Assembly (NCBI GenBank): GCA_964549765.1
Contig: CAZJWR010000022.1
Coordinates: 1 to 56,044 of the forward strand
Length of the DNA: 56,044 nt
From: CAZJWR01 sp964549765
Lineage (GTDB): Bacteria > Zixibacteria > MSB-5A5 > GN15 > JAAZOE01
Reading direction: 5' to 3'
Every line of letters starts with the position of its first letter. The first letter of the stretch is position 1. The position numbers and the translations under genes are program-made. Of the stretch, positions 8,564 to 15,634 are shown in pieces. A model generated the notes under the pieces. That model was not told where the DNA came from. It worked only from the letters and a program-made list of their open reading frames with translations, and made no database searches.

Positions 8564-11008
8564 ATGCATAGGATTACCAGTTGGCTAATCGTGATGGTGG
8601 CGCTGTTATCGGCCATGCCGGTTATGGCCGAAGTGCCGCGAATGATCAACTACCAGGGGTGGTTGACAGATAATTCAGGGAATCCTTTTGATACCACATT
8701 ATCCATAACCTTCGCCATCTATGCGAGTTCGGAAGGAGGGACTCCCATTTGGACGGAGCTTCACACGATTGTTTATGTGGCCGATGGAGCCTTTAGTGTG
8801 ATTCTCGGATCAGCTTCTCAGGAGACTGCTATACCTGACTCGGTGTTCAGCGATCCGGAACGGTACTTGGGAATTAAAATCGGTTCTGATTCCGAGATAT
8901 CACCGCGGACACGTTTGGTATCGTCCCCCTATTCAATACGGGCTGGTTCCATCAATGGATTCACGCCCGGTCCCAATAACCTGATCACGGGTCAATTCAG
9001 TTTTGCCGCCGGAGACGAAAACACCATTGTGGGGGACTATTGTGTTATAGGAGGTGGTCATGACAACCTCATTACCAACGCACGTGCCCCAGAAAGCACA
9101 ATCGTTGAATATGAAGCCAGATCCAGCAGACAAATCGACCGCGACAAAACCGAACTGAGGTCACCGCCGTCAATCACTATCGGCGGTGGGCAGAGTAACA
9201 TCGCTTCCGCGTGGTTTTCAACAATTGGCGGCGGTTTTGCCAATGAGATAACACTCAGGAGTCGGTATGCGACTGTGGCGGGCGGTTCAAACTACTGCGA
9301 TGGTGCTGCTGCCGCGATTGGCGGAGGTGTAGCAAATCAAGCGCTTGCTGATTATACTACAATAGGAGGCGGGGGCTGGTCTATAGAAGGAGACATGTTT
9401 ACGGCCAATTTCGCCTTCGATAAGTTTTGCACCATCGGGGGTGGTGGGAATAATTGGGTCGGAACAGATAATGTAAATGAAGAAGATGCCGCCTATGCCA
9501 CCCTTTCTGGAGGATTAAATAATCGAGCCCAGGGTTATTGTGCCACGATCGGGGGCGGAGCGAGCAATGAGGCCACGGGAGATTCATCCTTCATCGGTGG
9601 CGGGGCTCTAAACGTTGCGAGTGAACTGTTGGCCACTGTTGGCGGCGGTTTAAGCAATCTGGCGACAGATACCGCATCAACCGTCTCCGGTGGTCAAGCA
9701 AATGAGGCCTCCGGCAACAGTGCCACGGTCGGAGGGGGATGGGGTAATGGGGCGAGAGATACCGCGGCAACTGTCTCAGGTGGCTTGGAAAATTCAGCGC
9801 TTCAAGTGTATTCAACGATCGGCGGAGGAGCAGCAAATCTTGCAGACGGAATTGGCGCAACCGTAGGCGGCGGGGGGGTCAACCAGGCGAATGGGGAGTA
9901 TTCGACGGTATCCGGCGGCCGGATGAATTCGGCCACTGGCGACACTTCCACGGTCAGCGGAGGAGTTGATAATACCGCTGGTTCTGTCTATTCCACGGTA
10001 TCGGGCGGAAGGTTTAACCAAGCGACTGGCACTGTATCAACGATTGGAGGAGGGCGTGACAACGAAGCGTCAGCGAATGGGGCGACCATAGCCGGAGGAA
10101 CCTTCAATCGTGCCACTGCATCATGGTCTGTAGTCAGCGGTGGAACCGACAACCAGGCAACGGGCCAAGCAGCAATGATAGCAGGAGGAACAGAAAACCT
10201 CGCAAGCGGCGATTGGTCATTTGCGGCCGGACGTCGGGCACTGGCTATGCATGATGGTGCCTTCGTATGGGGTGATCACACCAATGCTCCTCTCAGTTCT
10301 ACGGCAGATGACCAGTTCCTGATCCGGGCAGCGGGAGGTGTAGGTATTGGTACGTCGGGACCCCTTACGGATTTGCATCTCGCGGGTAGTTTCTTCCTTG
10401 ATGGTAGCGGATTTAGTCATGGAATCGCCAATACTGATGTGGCTCTGACTGTTGATGGTGCAACAGGCGAAGATATTGCCAGATTCCGCAGTTCTGGCGG
10501 TAGTCAAGTGGTCACCTTTGATTCTCAAGGCTGGGTTGGTATAAGGGAATCATCTCCGAGCCAGCAATTGGATGTCAACGGAAACGTTATAGCCAACGCA
10601 TATTATTCCCATAGTGATAGGCGTTTGAAAAAGAACATCAACACCTTATCCGACGCGCTGTCCAAGATTACCGGCATACGGGGGGTGAGTTTTCGATGGC
10701 GACGGGACAACGTGCTAGCGAACGATTTCCCCACCGGGGCGCAAGTTGGATTTATAGCACAGGAGTTGAGAGAGCAACTACCTGAGACAGTTATTGAAAG
10801 CGAAAATGGGTATTTATCGGTAGACTACAACAAGATTACGCCTTTTCTCGTTGAGGCAATCAAAGAATTGAAATCCGAAAATGATGCTCTCAAAACGGAA
10901 TTGGCTAGGCTGTCCGCGCTTATCGAAACGGTTATGGCTAATCAACAGAATATCAGTGGCAACGGAGGCGAACGATTTGCCGATAGATCGGGGGAGGTGG
11001 GGAAATGA
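8564..11008 (+). CDS. Surface fibre with YadA-like head repeats and self-cleaving S74 chaperone domain
   Basis: The start is an ATG with AGGAGG six bases upstream, followed by a signal peptide (residues 1-22, ending MAE). An N-terminal domain with PRMINYQG precedes about 25 degenerate 14-15-residue repeats of the type T(I/V)GGG..N.A.G..S, which resemble the left-handed parallel roll of YadA and hemagglutinin heads. The C-terminus (~680-780) is an intramolecular chaperone (Peptidase_S74) with SDRRLKKNI, GFIAQEL and the VDYNKITPFLVEAIKEL segment. In phage endosialidases and tail fibres this domain trimerises the fibre and is then released by a Ser-Lys dyad five residues apart; here Ser684 and Lys689 have that spacing. 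The predicted product is a trimeric extracellular fibre. Its stop overlaps the next start (ATGA), so the two are co-translated. Phage origin is possible, but the signal peptide suggests a cell-surface role. Confidence 0.9.
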   Translation: MHRITSWLIVMVALLSAMPVMAEVPRMINYQGWLTDNSGNPFDTTLSITFAIYASSEGGTPIWTELHTIVYVADGAFSVILGSASQETAIPDSVFSDPERYLGIKIGSDSEISPRTRLVSSPYSIRAGSINGFTPGPNNLITGQFSFAAGDENTIVGDYCVIGGGHDNLITNARAPESTIVEYEARSSRQIDRDKTELRSPPSITIGGGQSNIASAWFSTIGGGFANEITLRSRYATVAGGSNYCDGAAAAIGGGVANQALADYTTIGGGGWSIEGDMFTANFAFDKFCTIGGGGNNWVGTDNVNEEDAAYATLSGGLNNRAQGYCATIGGGASNEATGDSSFIGGGALNVASELLATVGGGLSNLATDTASTVSGGQANEASGNSATVGGGWGNGARDTAATVSGGLENSALQVYSTIGGGAANLADGIGATVGGGGVNQANGEYSTVSGGRMNSATGDTSTVSGGVDNTAGSVYSTVSGGRFNQATGTVSTIGGGRDNEASANGATIAGGTFNRATASWSVVSGGTDNQATGQAAMIAGGTENLASGDWSFAAGRRALAMHDGAFVWGDHTNAPLSSTADDQFLIRAAGGVGIGTSGPLTDLHLAGSFFLDGSGFSHGIANTDVALTVDGATGEDIARFRSSGGSQVVTFDSQGWVGIRESSPSQQLDVNGNVIANAYYSHSDRRLKKNINTLSDALSKITGIRGVSFRWRRDNVLANDFPTGAQVGFIAQELREQLPETVIESENGYLSVDYNKITPFLVEAIKELKSENDALKTELARLSALIETVMANQQNISGNGGERFADRSGEVGK
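8990..10230 (+). repeat. Degenerate ~42-45-bp tandem repeats coding for the YadA-like head
   Basis: Each unit encodes roughly TVGGGxxNxAxGxxS. Units are diverged at the DNA level and lie wholly inside the gene at 8564, so this is protein repetition and not a CRISPR or satellite array. Confidence 0.8.
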
Positions 11009-11460
11009 AAAACAGATTAATTGCTGTCGCAGGTGCAATGCTTTTGTCATTTACCGTCCTCAGTTTTGCTGACGAGAGAGCAGGTGAGGACATCGAATGG
11101 CATGTAATATCGACCGGCGGAGGCAACGGCGCATCGGCAACCTATAGGCTGAACGGCACAGCCGGTCAGACAGCCGTGGGAAAAGGCGGTTCATCCAGCT
11201 TTGGCCTATCACATGGATTCTGGTATGCGACTGGTGCTGCCCCCGAATACATGTGCGGTGATGCCAGCGGCGATGACGCAGTCAATATCGGGGACGCCGT
11301 CCATCTGATCAACTACATCTTCAAGGGCGGGCCCGCTCCCGACCCGCTGTGCGTGGGAGATGCCGACGGGGACGACGCCGTCAACATCGGCGATGCCGTC
11401 TACCTGATCAATTATATCTTCAAGGGCGGTCCGGAACCGGTGGAGGATTGTTGTCCGTAA
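11005..11460 (+). CDS. Small secreted dockerin-like protein coupled to the fibre gene
   Basis: The ATG overlaps the stop of the fibre gene by four bases (ATGA) and has GGGAGG upstream, so the two are translationally coupled. The 151 residues are a signal peptide (to about SFA-DE), a short beta segment of ~55 residues (WHVISTGGG...YRLNGTAGQTA...GLSHGFWY), and a dockerin-like pair (CGDASGDDAVNIGDAVHLI...YIFKGG, twice), ending in CCP. The duplicated module is about four-fifths identical in DNA to the 3' end of the gene at 2318. The middle segment resembles short domains I associate with cell-surface proteins of FCB candidate phyla, but I cannot name it. The coupling suggests a partner, anchor or assembly factor for the fibre; this is inference. 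Confidence 0.85.
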   Translation: MKNRLIAVAGAMLLSFTVLSFADERAGEDIEWHVISTGGGNGASATYRLNGTAGQTAVGKGGSSSFGLSHGFWYATGAAPEYMCGDASGDDAVNIGDAVHLINYIFKGGPAPDPLCVGDADGDDAVNIGDAVYLINYIFKGGPEPVEDCCP

Positions 11461-12037
11461 GGCGGGAAAAACTACGCGATCCAAGCGCCTCTAAGCGACA
11501 TTCACGTGATGATCGTTTTGTTGATTACCGACGACTTACGCATAATAGCAGTTTCGCACGTATGGAACGCCTTGCACTCGTTTACAGCCGTTGTAACTCA
11601 TTGCGGCACAATAGGGATTTTGGGCGATTTTGGTGTATTCGTGTCTTGTGTGATTAATTGGGCCAAACATGGCCTCAGATTGCGAGTCTGAATGTCGGGC
11701 CCTGCGGCAGTTACCGTGGTAACCGATTTCTACTCGCGATTTTTAATAATCCGCCTGACGATAGCCCAAGAACATGCGAAAGCTAACCCGAACGCTACCC
11801 CGAAGCCTGTTATTTGCATCCAGCTTCCCATACCGAACCTCCACGTAAATATCCCTCTGAGACTACGGATTTGTGTGTGGTCAAGTTTCGTCTAACGCCT
11901 GTGAGCCCCGATTCCTCCTTGACAAACCGACCTGTGCGGCTATATCGATTTTATGGCAGGCATCGGGAGGCCGCCAAAGAGGCGGCAAGGCAGTTCAGGC
12001 GATTCAGACATATATTCTGATCCAAATGGAGGGGATC
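11461..12037. other. 577-bp gap between the fibre/dockerin pair and the broken beta-helix gene
   Basis: The only coding candidate is the 33-codon minus-strand ORF at 11730-11831, listed separately. A small hairpin GCCGCC/GGCGGC (11970-11986) lies about 50 bases before the next ATG. No terminator with a T-run follows the stop at 11460. Confidence 0.55.
11730..11831 (-). CDS. Possible 33-residue single-span membrane protein
   Basis: On the minus strand an ATG at 11831 is preceded by GGAGG with a six-base spacer, ideal for initiation. The 33 codons give a short polar start (MGSWMQ), a hydrophobic stretch of ~20 residues (ITGFGVAFGLAFACSWAIV) and a basic tail (RRIIKNRE). This is the layout of a small membrane protein with its basic end in the cytoplasm. 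It stands alone between two plus-strand genes. No family is recognised and no homology could be tested; the support is the ribosome site and residue pattern only. Confidence 0.45.
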   Translation of the reverse strand: MGSWMQITGFGVAFGLAFACSWAIVRRIIKNRE

Positions 12038-12478
12038 ATGCGCTATTCGGGCATTGTATTCGGTCTTTTCCTCACGGCCAATATCTGTATAGCCGCAACA
12101 ATTCACGTCCCCGCCGATCAGCCGACGATTCAGGCGGGGATTGATGCTACTGGCGCGGGTGATACGATAATTGTCGCTCCAGGAACTTATTATGAGCATT
12201 TGCTTGTTGATCACTCAATATTTCTATTTGGGGCAGAGGGAGCCGAAAATACATTTATCGACGGACAAGCCCAAACTATGGGCCAGAACTCGAGCATAGT
12301 TACGCTATTGGATGCTGGTTATGTCAAGATAAATGGCATTACGATCACAGGTGGGCGCGGATATCATACGACGCAGGGCGACTCTCTATTTGGAGGGTTC
12401 TCCAAAGAGGGGAAGATCATGGAAGGAATCGCCTTACCTGCTCACGGGATTGATCAAATGCGTCAATTGCGGGTATAG
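12038..12478 (+). pseudogene. Beta-helix (pectin-lyase-like) surface protein, truncated
   Basis: The ATG at 12038 follows GGAGGGG and starts a signal peptide (MRYSGIVFGLFLTANICIA). Next comes the usual opening of right-handed beta-helix proteins: IHVPADQPTIQAGID, GDTIIVAPGTYYE, LFGAEG, TFIDG, INGITITGGRG. Family similarity stops near LFGG (about nt 12400); after that the frame runs over DNA that encodes a serine recombinase in another frame, and stops at 12478. Only ~120 of the several hundred residues expected remain, and the remaining coils and any C-terminal sorting domain are gone. The gene was probably a secreted surface protein like its neighbours, broken by a recombination event or an assembly join. 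Confidence 0.7.
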
Positions 12479-13098
12479 CTATCATGGGCATGTCCATAGG
12501 CGGAATGGGGTCTCATATCACTACTATGAGGATAGCGGTTTCGGTCTGCATGGAAAATCGGTTTGTAGCCAGAGCATGATCCCCAAGGATAGCATTGAAT
12601 CATTCATCAAGGGACAAATTCTTCAACACATTCTTCCAACTTTGGATATAAATAGGCTCCGCCATGAAATAGAAGTCCGATTATCGTCGGAATCAGACTG
12701 TCATAATGAGAAACAGGACTTGAAGCGGCAGATCGGGGATGTGGAACGAAAGCTCGAAAATATTCGCAATGCCGTCGCCGAGGGCATCGATCCCAAATTC
12801 TTCAAGGCAAAAATCGACTCTCTTAATCACCAGAGGGCGGCACTGGAGAAAGAATTAAAGGTGTTCCAGAAAGCCGATCAGCAGGAAACCCGCCCAGATG
12901 AGATTGTTGACGCGATTATGAATATCGCCAGAAATCTCCCTGACGTTCTTGATACAGCCAGCCCTAAGAAGATCAAGGAATTATTCAAGCATTTTGTGGA
13001 TCGTATCGAGGTAGACGGAAAGCAGCGAATCGCGACATGCTATCTTTACAAAATACCAAATGTCAATGGGAAGTCCCGCACTTTTACCGGTAAAAGAA
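12396..13098 (+). pseudogene. C-terminal remnant of a large serine recombinase
   Basis: This frame encodes the linker and zinc-ribbon of large serine recombinases (SPYLLTGLIKCVNCGYSYHG), then the typical long coiled coil (DLKRQIGDVERKLENI...ALEKELKVF) and a C-terminal beta element (HFVDRIEVDGKQR). The N-terminal resolvase catalytic domain and recombinase domain are absent; upstream is the beta-helix gene in another frame. Only three ribbon cysteines are seen (CVNC and SVCSQ), because the usual YxCS position reads YYEDSG. No stop precedes the tRNA-Leu at 13099; the open frame runs through it to 13313. It cannot be an active recombinase and marks the edge of a lost mobile element. Confidence 0.75.
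13081..13096. repeat. 16-bp perfect palindrome next to the tRNA-Leu 3' end
   Basis: CTTTTACCGGTAAAAG is its own reverse complement and lies two bases from the tRNA discriminator base, inside the open recombinase frame. It could be part of a tRNA processing or termination signal, or a trace of a recombination site. Confidence 0.5.
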
Positions 13099-13182
13099 TG
13101 CCGGAGGTCGGACTCGAACCGACATGGTGTTGCCACCGGGGGATTTTGAGTCCCCTGCGTCTACCACTTTCACCACTCCGGC
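13099..13182 (-). tRNA. tRNA-Leu (anticodon CAA)
   Basis: On the minus strand the acceptor arms are GCCGGAG and CTCCGGC with discriminator A. The anticodon stem GGGGA/TCCCC closes the loop CTCAAAA (anticodon CAA, reading UUG). A long variable arm (GGTG-GCAA-CACC) marks a class II tRNA, and the T arm is GTCGG-TTCGAGT-CCGAC. The 3' CCA is not encoded. A good promoter lies just upstream. Confidence 0.95.
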
Positions 13183-13202
13183 ATAGGGCTATTTCGGGCG
13201 GT

Positions 13203-13232
13203 ATAATACGCCCATTGCAGGCGCGTTGTCAA
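13203..13232 (-). promoter_or_regulatory. Sigma-70-like promoter for tRNA-Leu
   Basis: On the minus strand TTGACA (13227-13232), an 18-base spacer and TATTAT (13203-13208) place the start near 13196, about 14 bases before the tRNA. Confidence 0.7.
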
Positions 13233-13247
13233 GACCTTTCATCCCGG

Positions 13248-13284
13248 AATAATAAAGTCCCGCATCCCTGGACAGGAATGCGGG
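13248..13284 (-). terminator. Terminator of the PBP1A gene
   Basis: On the minus strand CCCGCATTCCTG pairs with CAGGGATGCGGG (13259-13284, one wobble) and is followed by the T-rich ACTTTATTATT. It lies 75 bases after the PBP1A stop. Confidence 0.7.
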
Positions 13285-13359
13285 AAGAACGATCTGGAAT
13301 AGTGAAATGCTGAATCAGCCGCGCTTGAGACGGGACATCGCGAAGCGAAAAAATCTCTC

Positions 13360-15507
13360 CTAAAACCGGATTGCGTCGGCGGTGTCGGACGGCGCCTTCT
13401 TGCGGTCGTCGGATGAGAACACACCCCGCCCGGTATGAATATCGCAACTGTCCTTCGGCAACGTGGCGGCCGTGAAAACTTCTTTCGTCACATCCTTGCA
13501 ATACTTGGTCGCCAGTTTGCCGCTTTCGACGCAGACGTCGGCCGTGATAATTCCCGGCGGAACGGTGAAATCCTCGACCGGCTTGTCCTGATGCGCGGCC
13601 AGCATGATTTGGGTCCAGATCGGCAAAGCGTTGGCTGAACCGGTCATGTTATACCCGATCGACGTGTTATCGTCGAACCCGACCCAGACGCCGGTCGTGA
13701 TCTGCGGTGTAAAGCCCATGAACCAATTGTCGCGGAAATCATCCGATGTCCCGGTCTTGCCCCCCGCCGGGCGGGTGAATCCACGCCAGCGCGCGCCGTA
13801 GCCGGTACCCCCCGGCTCCATAACCGACTGGAGCATATTGACCATGATATAGGCTGTCTCGGCACCGAGCACCTCCTCTTTCTGGATGGCGCTGTTATCC
13901 TCAAGGATATTATCGTAGCGGTCGACGATTTTGAGGATATGCCGAGCCGGAATTCGAATACCGCCATTGGGAAAGACGGTATACGCCGACACAAGCTCCT
14001 CCAATGTCACTTCGCTGGTGCCGATCGCCAGAGAGGGGACCGCTCGCAACGGACTGGTGATCCCCATCTGCTGGGCATAGAACACCGCCAATTCGGGCCG
14101 GATTTTCAATATTAGTTTAATGGCGATCATGTTCCGGGACTTTTTCAGCCCCTCCCGCATGGTCATTTTGCCGAGGTATTTATCGTCGAAATTATGCGGC
14201 CGCCAGTCCTCGCTGCCGGGGATATCGAGCACAATCGAATTGTCGTAGAGAATCGAATCCGGCGTCCAGCCGTTGTCAATCGCCGCCGTGTACACGAAAG
14301 GTTTGAACGACGATCCCGGTTGCCTCGGCGCCTGCACGGCGCGGTTGAATTGGGTCTTGTCGAAATCGCGTCCGCCGACCATGGCCAGCACGTTTCCGTT
14401 GCTGTTGTCGATGACGACCGCCGCCCCTTGAATTTGCTTATAGGCGCGGATGCTGTCGCCGTGCTCATCGACCGTATCCGGCAACACGCGGGTATATTTG
14501 GGATCGGTTGGACGGTGACGGGCATCGAGCCGCGCCTGGAGCGAATCCAGGTGCGCCGCTACGGCCGAGTCGGCTGCCTGCTGAATGTCCCAGTCGAGCG
14601 TCGTATAGACTTTCAGTCCACCGTTGTACAACTGATCCACGCCGTATTTGTTTTCGATATACTGCCGGATATATTCCGTGAAATACGGCGCCCGGCCCGG
14701 TTCCTCTTCGGGCGGATTGATTTCCAGCGGAGTTGCCCGCAACGAATCATACACCTCCTTGGTCAGGCCGTCAGACTTGTAGTAGGCGTACAACACACGA
14801 TTGCGGGCAGTCAGGGATTTATCGGGATTATTGAAAGGCGAATTTATCACCGGCCCCTTGAGCATCCCCAGCAAAATGGCGCAATCGCTGACATTCAGTT
14901 CCTGGACTTTTTTATTGAAAAAGGCGTGCGCCGCCGCCGATATGCCATAGGCCCGGTGAAAATAGTACAAGTTCAGATACATTTCCAGAATTTCGTTCTT
15001 GGAATAAGTGCGTTCGAGCTTGATTGCGGTAAGGGCCTCCTTGAATTTCCGGTCGAAAGTCTGCTTACGGGTCAAAAAAAGCATTCTCGCCAACTGCTGG
15101 GTGATGGTCGAGGCGCCGGCTTCGATTTGCATATGCAACAGGTTGTTCGCGGCCACGATAAATACCCGCCGCGGATTCAGACCCCAGTGGTTGTAAAATT
15201 GTTGATCCTCGACGGCTATCAGCATCTTGACCATATGATCGGGAATTTCCGCATACGGCGTCAGGGCGCGGTTCTGGTTATAGAATTCCTGGAGGAGGGT
15301 GCCGTCGGCGGCGTAAATCTTGGTTTTCAACGGCGGTTCAATATTGTAAACTTCCTCGATGGAGGGAAGCTCATAGTTATATATGTGATAGACGCGATGA
15401 CCGCCCCAGATCACGAGGGGGACAATGACCGCAACTGCCCACCAGACCGGCCGGGCATACCATTTTTTCGGCGTCCGTCGTTTCGTTTCCGGTACAGCAT
15501 TCTTCAT
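13360..15507 (-). CDS. Penicillin-binding protein 1A: bifunctional peptidoglycan glycosyltransferase/transpeptidase
   Basis: This class A PBP polymerises lipid II into glycan strands and cross-links the stem peptides on the periplasmic side of the inner membrane. The 715 residues start with a basic cytoplasmic tail and one membrane segment (~22-38). The family 51 glycosyltransferase domain has the catalytic VEDQQF (Glu100) and ASTITQQLARM. The transpeptidase domain has SSFK (Ser399 nucleophile, Lys402), SRN (457-459) and KTG (584-586). Length is within the usual range. It is divergently transcribed from tyrS, sharing a 127-bp intergenic region, and has its own terminator. The envelope theme continues in the nearby lipoprotein genes. 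Confidence 0.96.
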   Translation of the reverse strand: MKNAVPETKRRTPKKWYARPVWWAVAVIVPLVIWGGHRVYHIYNYELPSIEEVYNIEPPLKTKIYAADGTLLQEFYNQNRALTPYAEIPDHMVKMLIAVEDQQFYNHWGLNPRRVFIVAANNLLHMQIEAGASTITQQLARMLFLTRKQTFDRKFKEALTAIKLERTYSKNEILEMYLNLYYFHRAYGISAAAHAFFNKKVQELNVSDCAILLGMLKGPVINSPFNNPDKSLTARNRVLYAYYKSDGLTKEVYDSLRATPLEINPPEEEPGRAPYFTEYIRQYIENKYGVDQLYNGGLKVYTTLDWDIQQAADSAVAAHLDSLQARLDARHRPTDPKYTRVLPDTVDEHGDSIRAYKQIQGAAVVIDNSNGNVLAMVGGRDFDKTQFNRAVQAPRQPGSSFKPFVYTAAIDNGWTPDSILYDNSIVLDIPGSEDWRPHNFDDKYLGKMTMREGLKKSRNMIAIKLILKIRPELAVFYAQQMGITSPLRAVPSLAIGTSEVTLEELVSAYTVFPNGGIRIPARHILKIVDRYDNILEDNSAIQKEEVLGAETAYIMVNMLQSVMEPGGTGYGARWRGFTRPAGGKTGTSDDFRDNWFMGFTPQITTGVWVGFDDNTSIGYNMTGSANALPIWTQIMLAAHQDKPVEDFTVPPGIITADVCVESGKLATKYCKDVTKEVFTAATLPKDSCDIHTGRGVFSSDDRKKAPSDTADAIRF

Positions 15508-15552
15508 ATGTCGAAACCTATATCCCAGTCACACCCGGCGCAAGGAAAAACA

Positions 15553-15581
15553 TTGCCATTCGATTATACTTTTCGTATAGT
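15553..15581 (+). promoter_or_regulatory. Sigma-70-like promoter for tyrS
   Basis: TTGCCA (15553-15558), a 17-base spacer and TATAGT (15576-15581), each 5/6 to consensus, place the start near 15588. The leader of about 47 bases is too short for a T-box. Confidence 0.7.
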
Positions 15582-15634
15582 CTAACGTTCATGAATATTG
15601 TGGAAAGATAGACAAAAAAGCCGAAAACGAGAGT

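Noticed and set aside
8990..10230. Regularly spaced GGCGG-rich repeats suggesting a CRISPR array
   Set aside because: The units are diverged, in frame, and encode YadA-like head repeats; there are no unique spacers.
11940..12037. c-di-GMP or other riboswitch before the beta-helix gene
   Set aside because: Only one small hairpin (GCCGCC/GGCGGC) is present and the conserved riboswitch nucleotides are not found.
13099..13313. Continuation of the recombinase frame as real protein
   Set aside because: This part encodes the tRNA-Leu and its promoter on the other strand; the translated residues are not recombinase-like.
14194..15585. 463-codon open frame on the plus strand opposite PBP1A
   Set aside because: It lies entirely antisense to a clear PBP1A with all catalytic motifs, has no domain pattern, and reflects GC-biased codon use of the real gene.
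15582..15634. T-box leader for tyrS
   Set aside because: The predicted leader is about 47 bases with no specifier stem or antiterminator.
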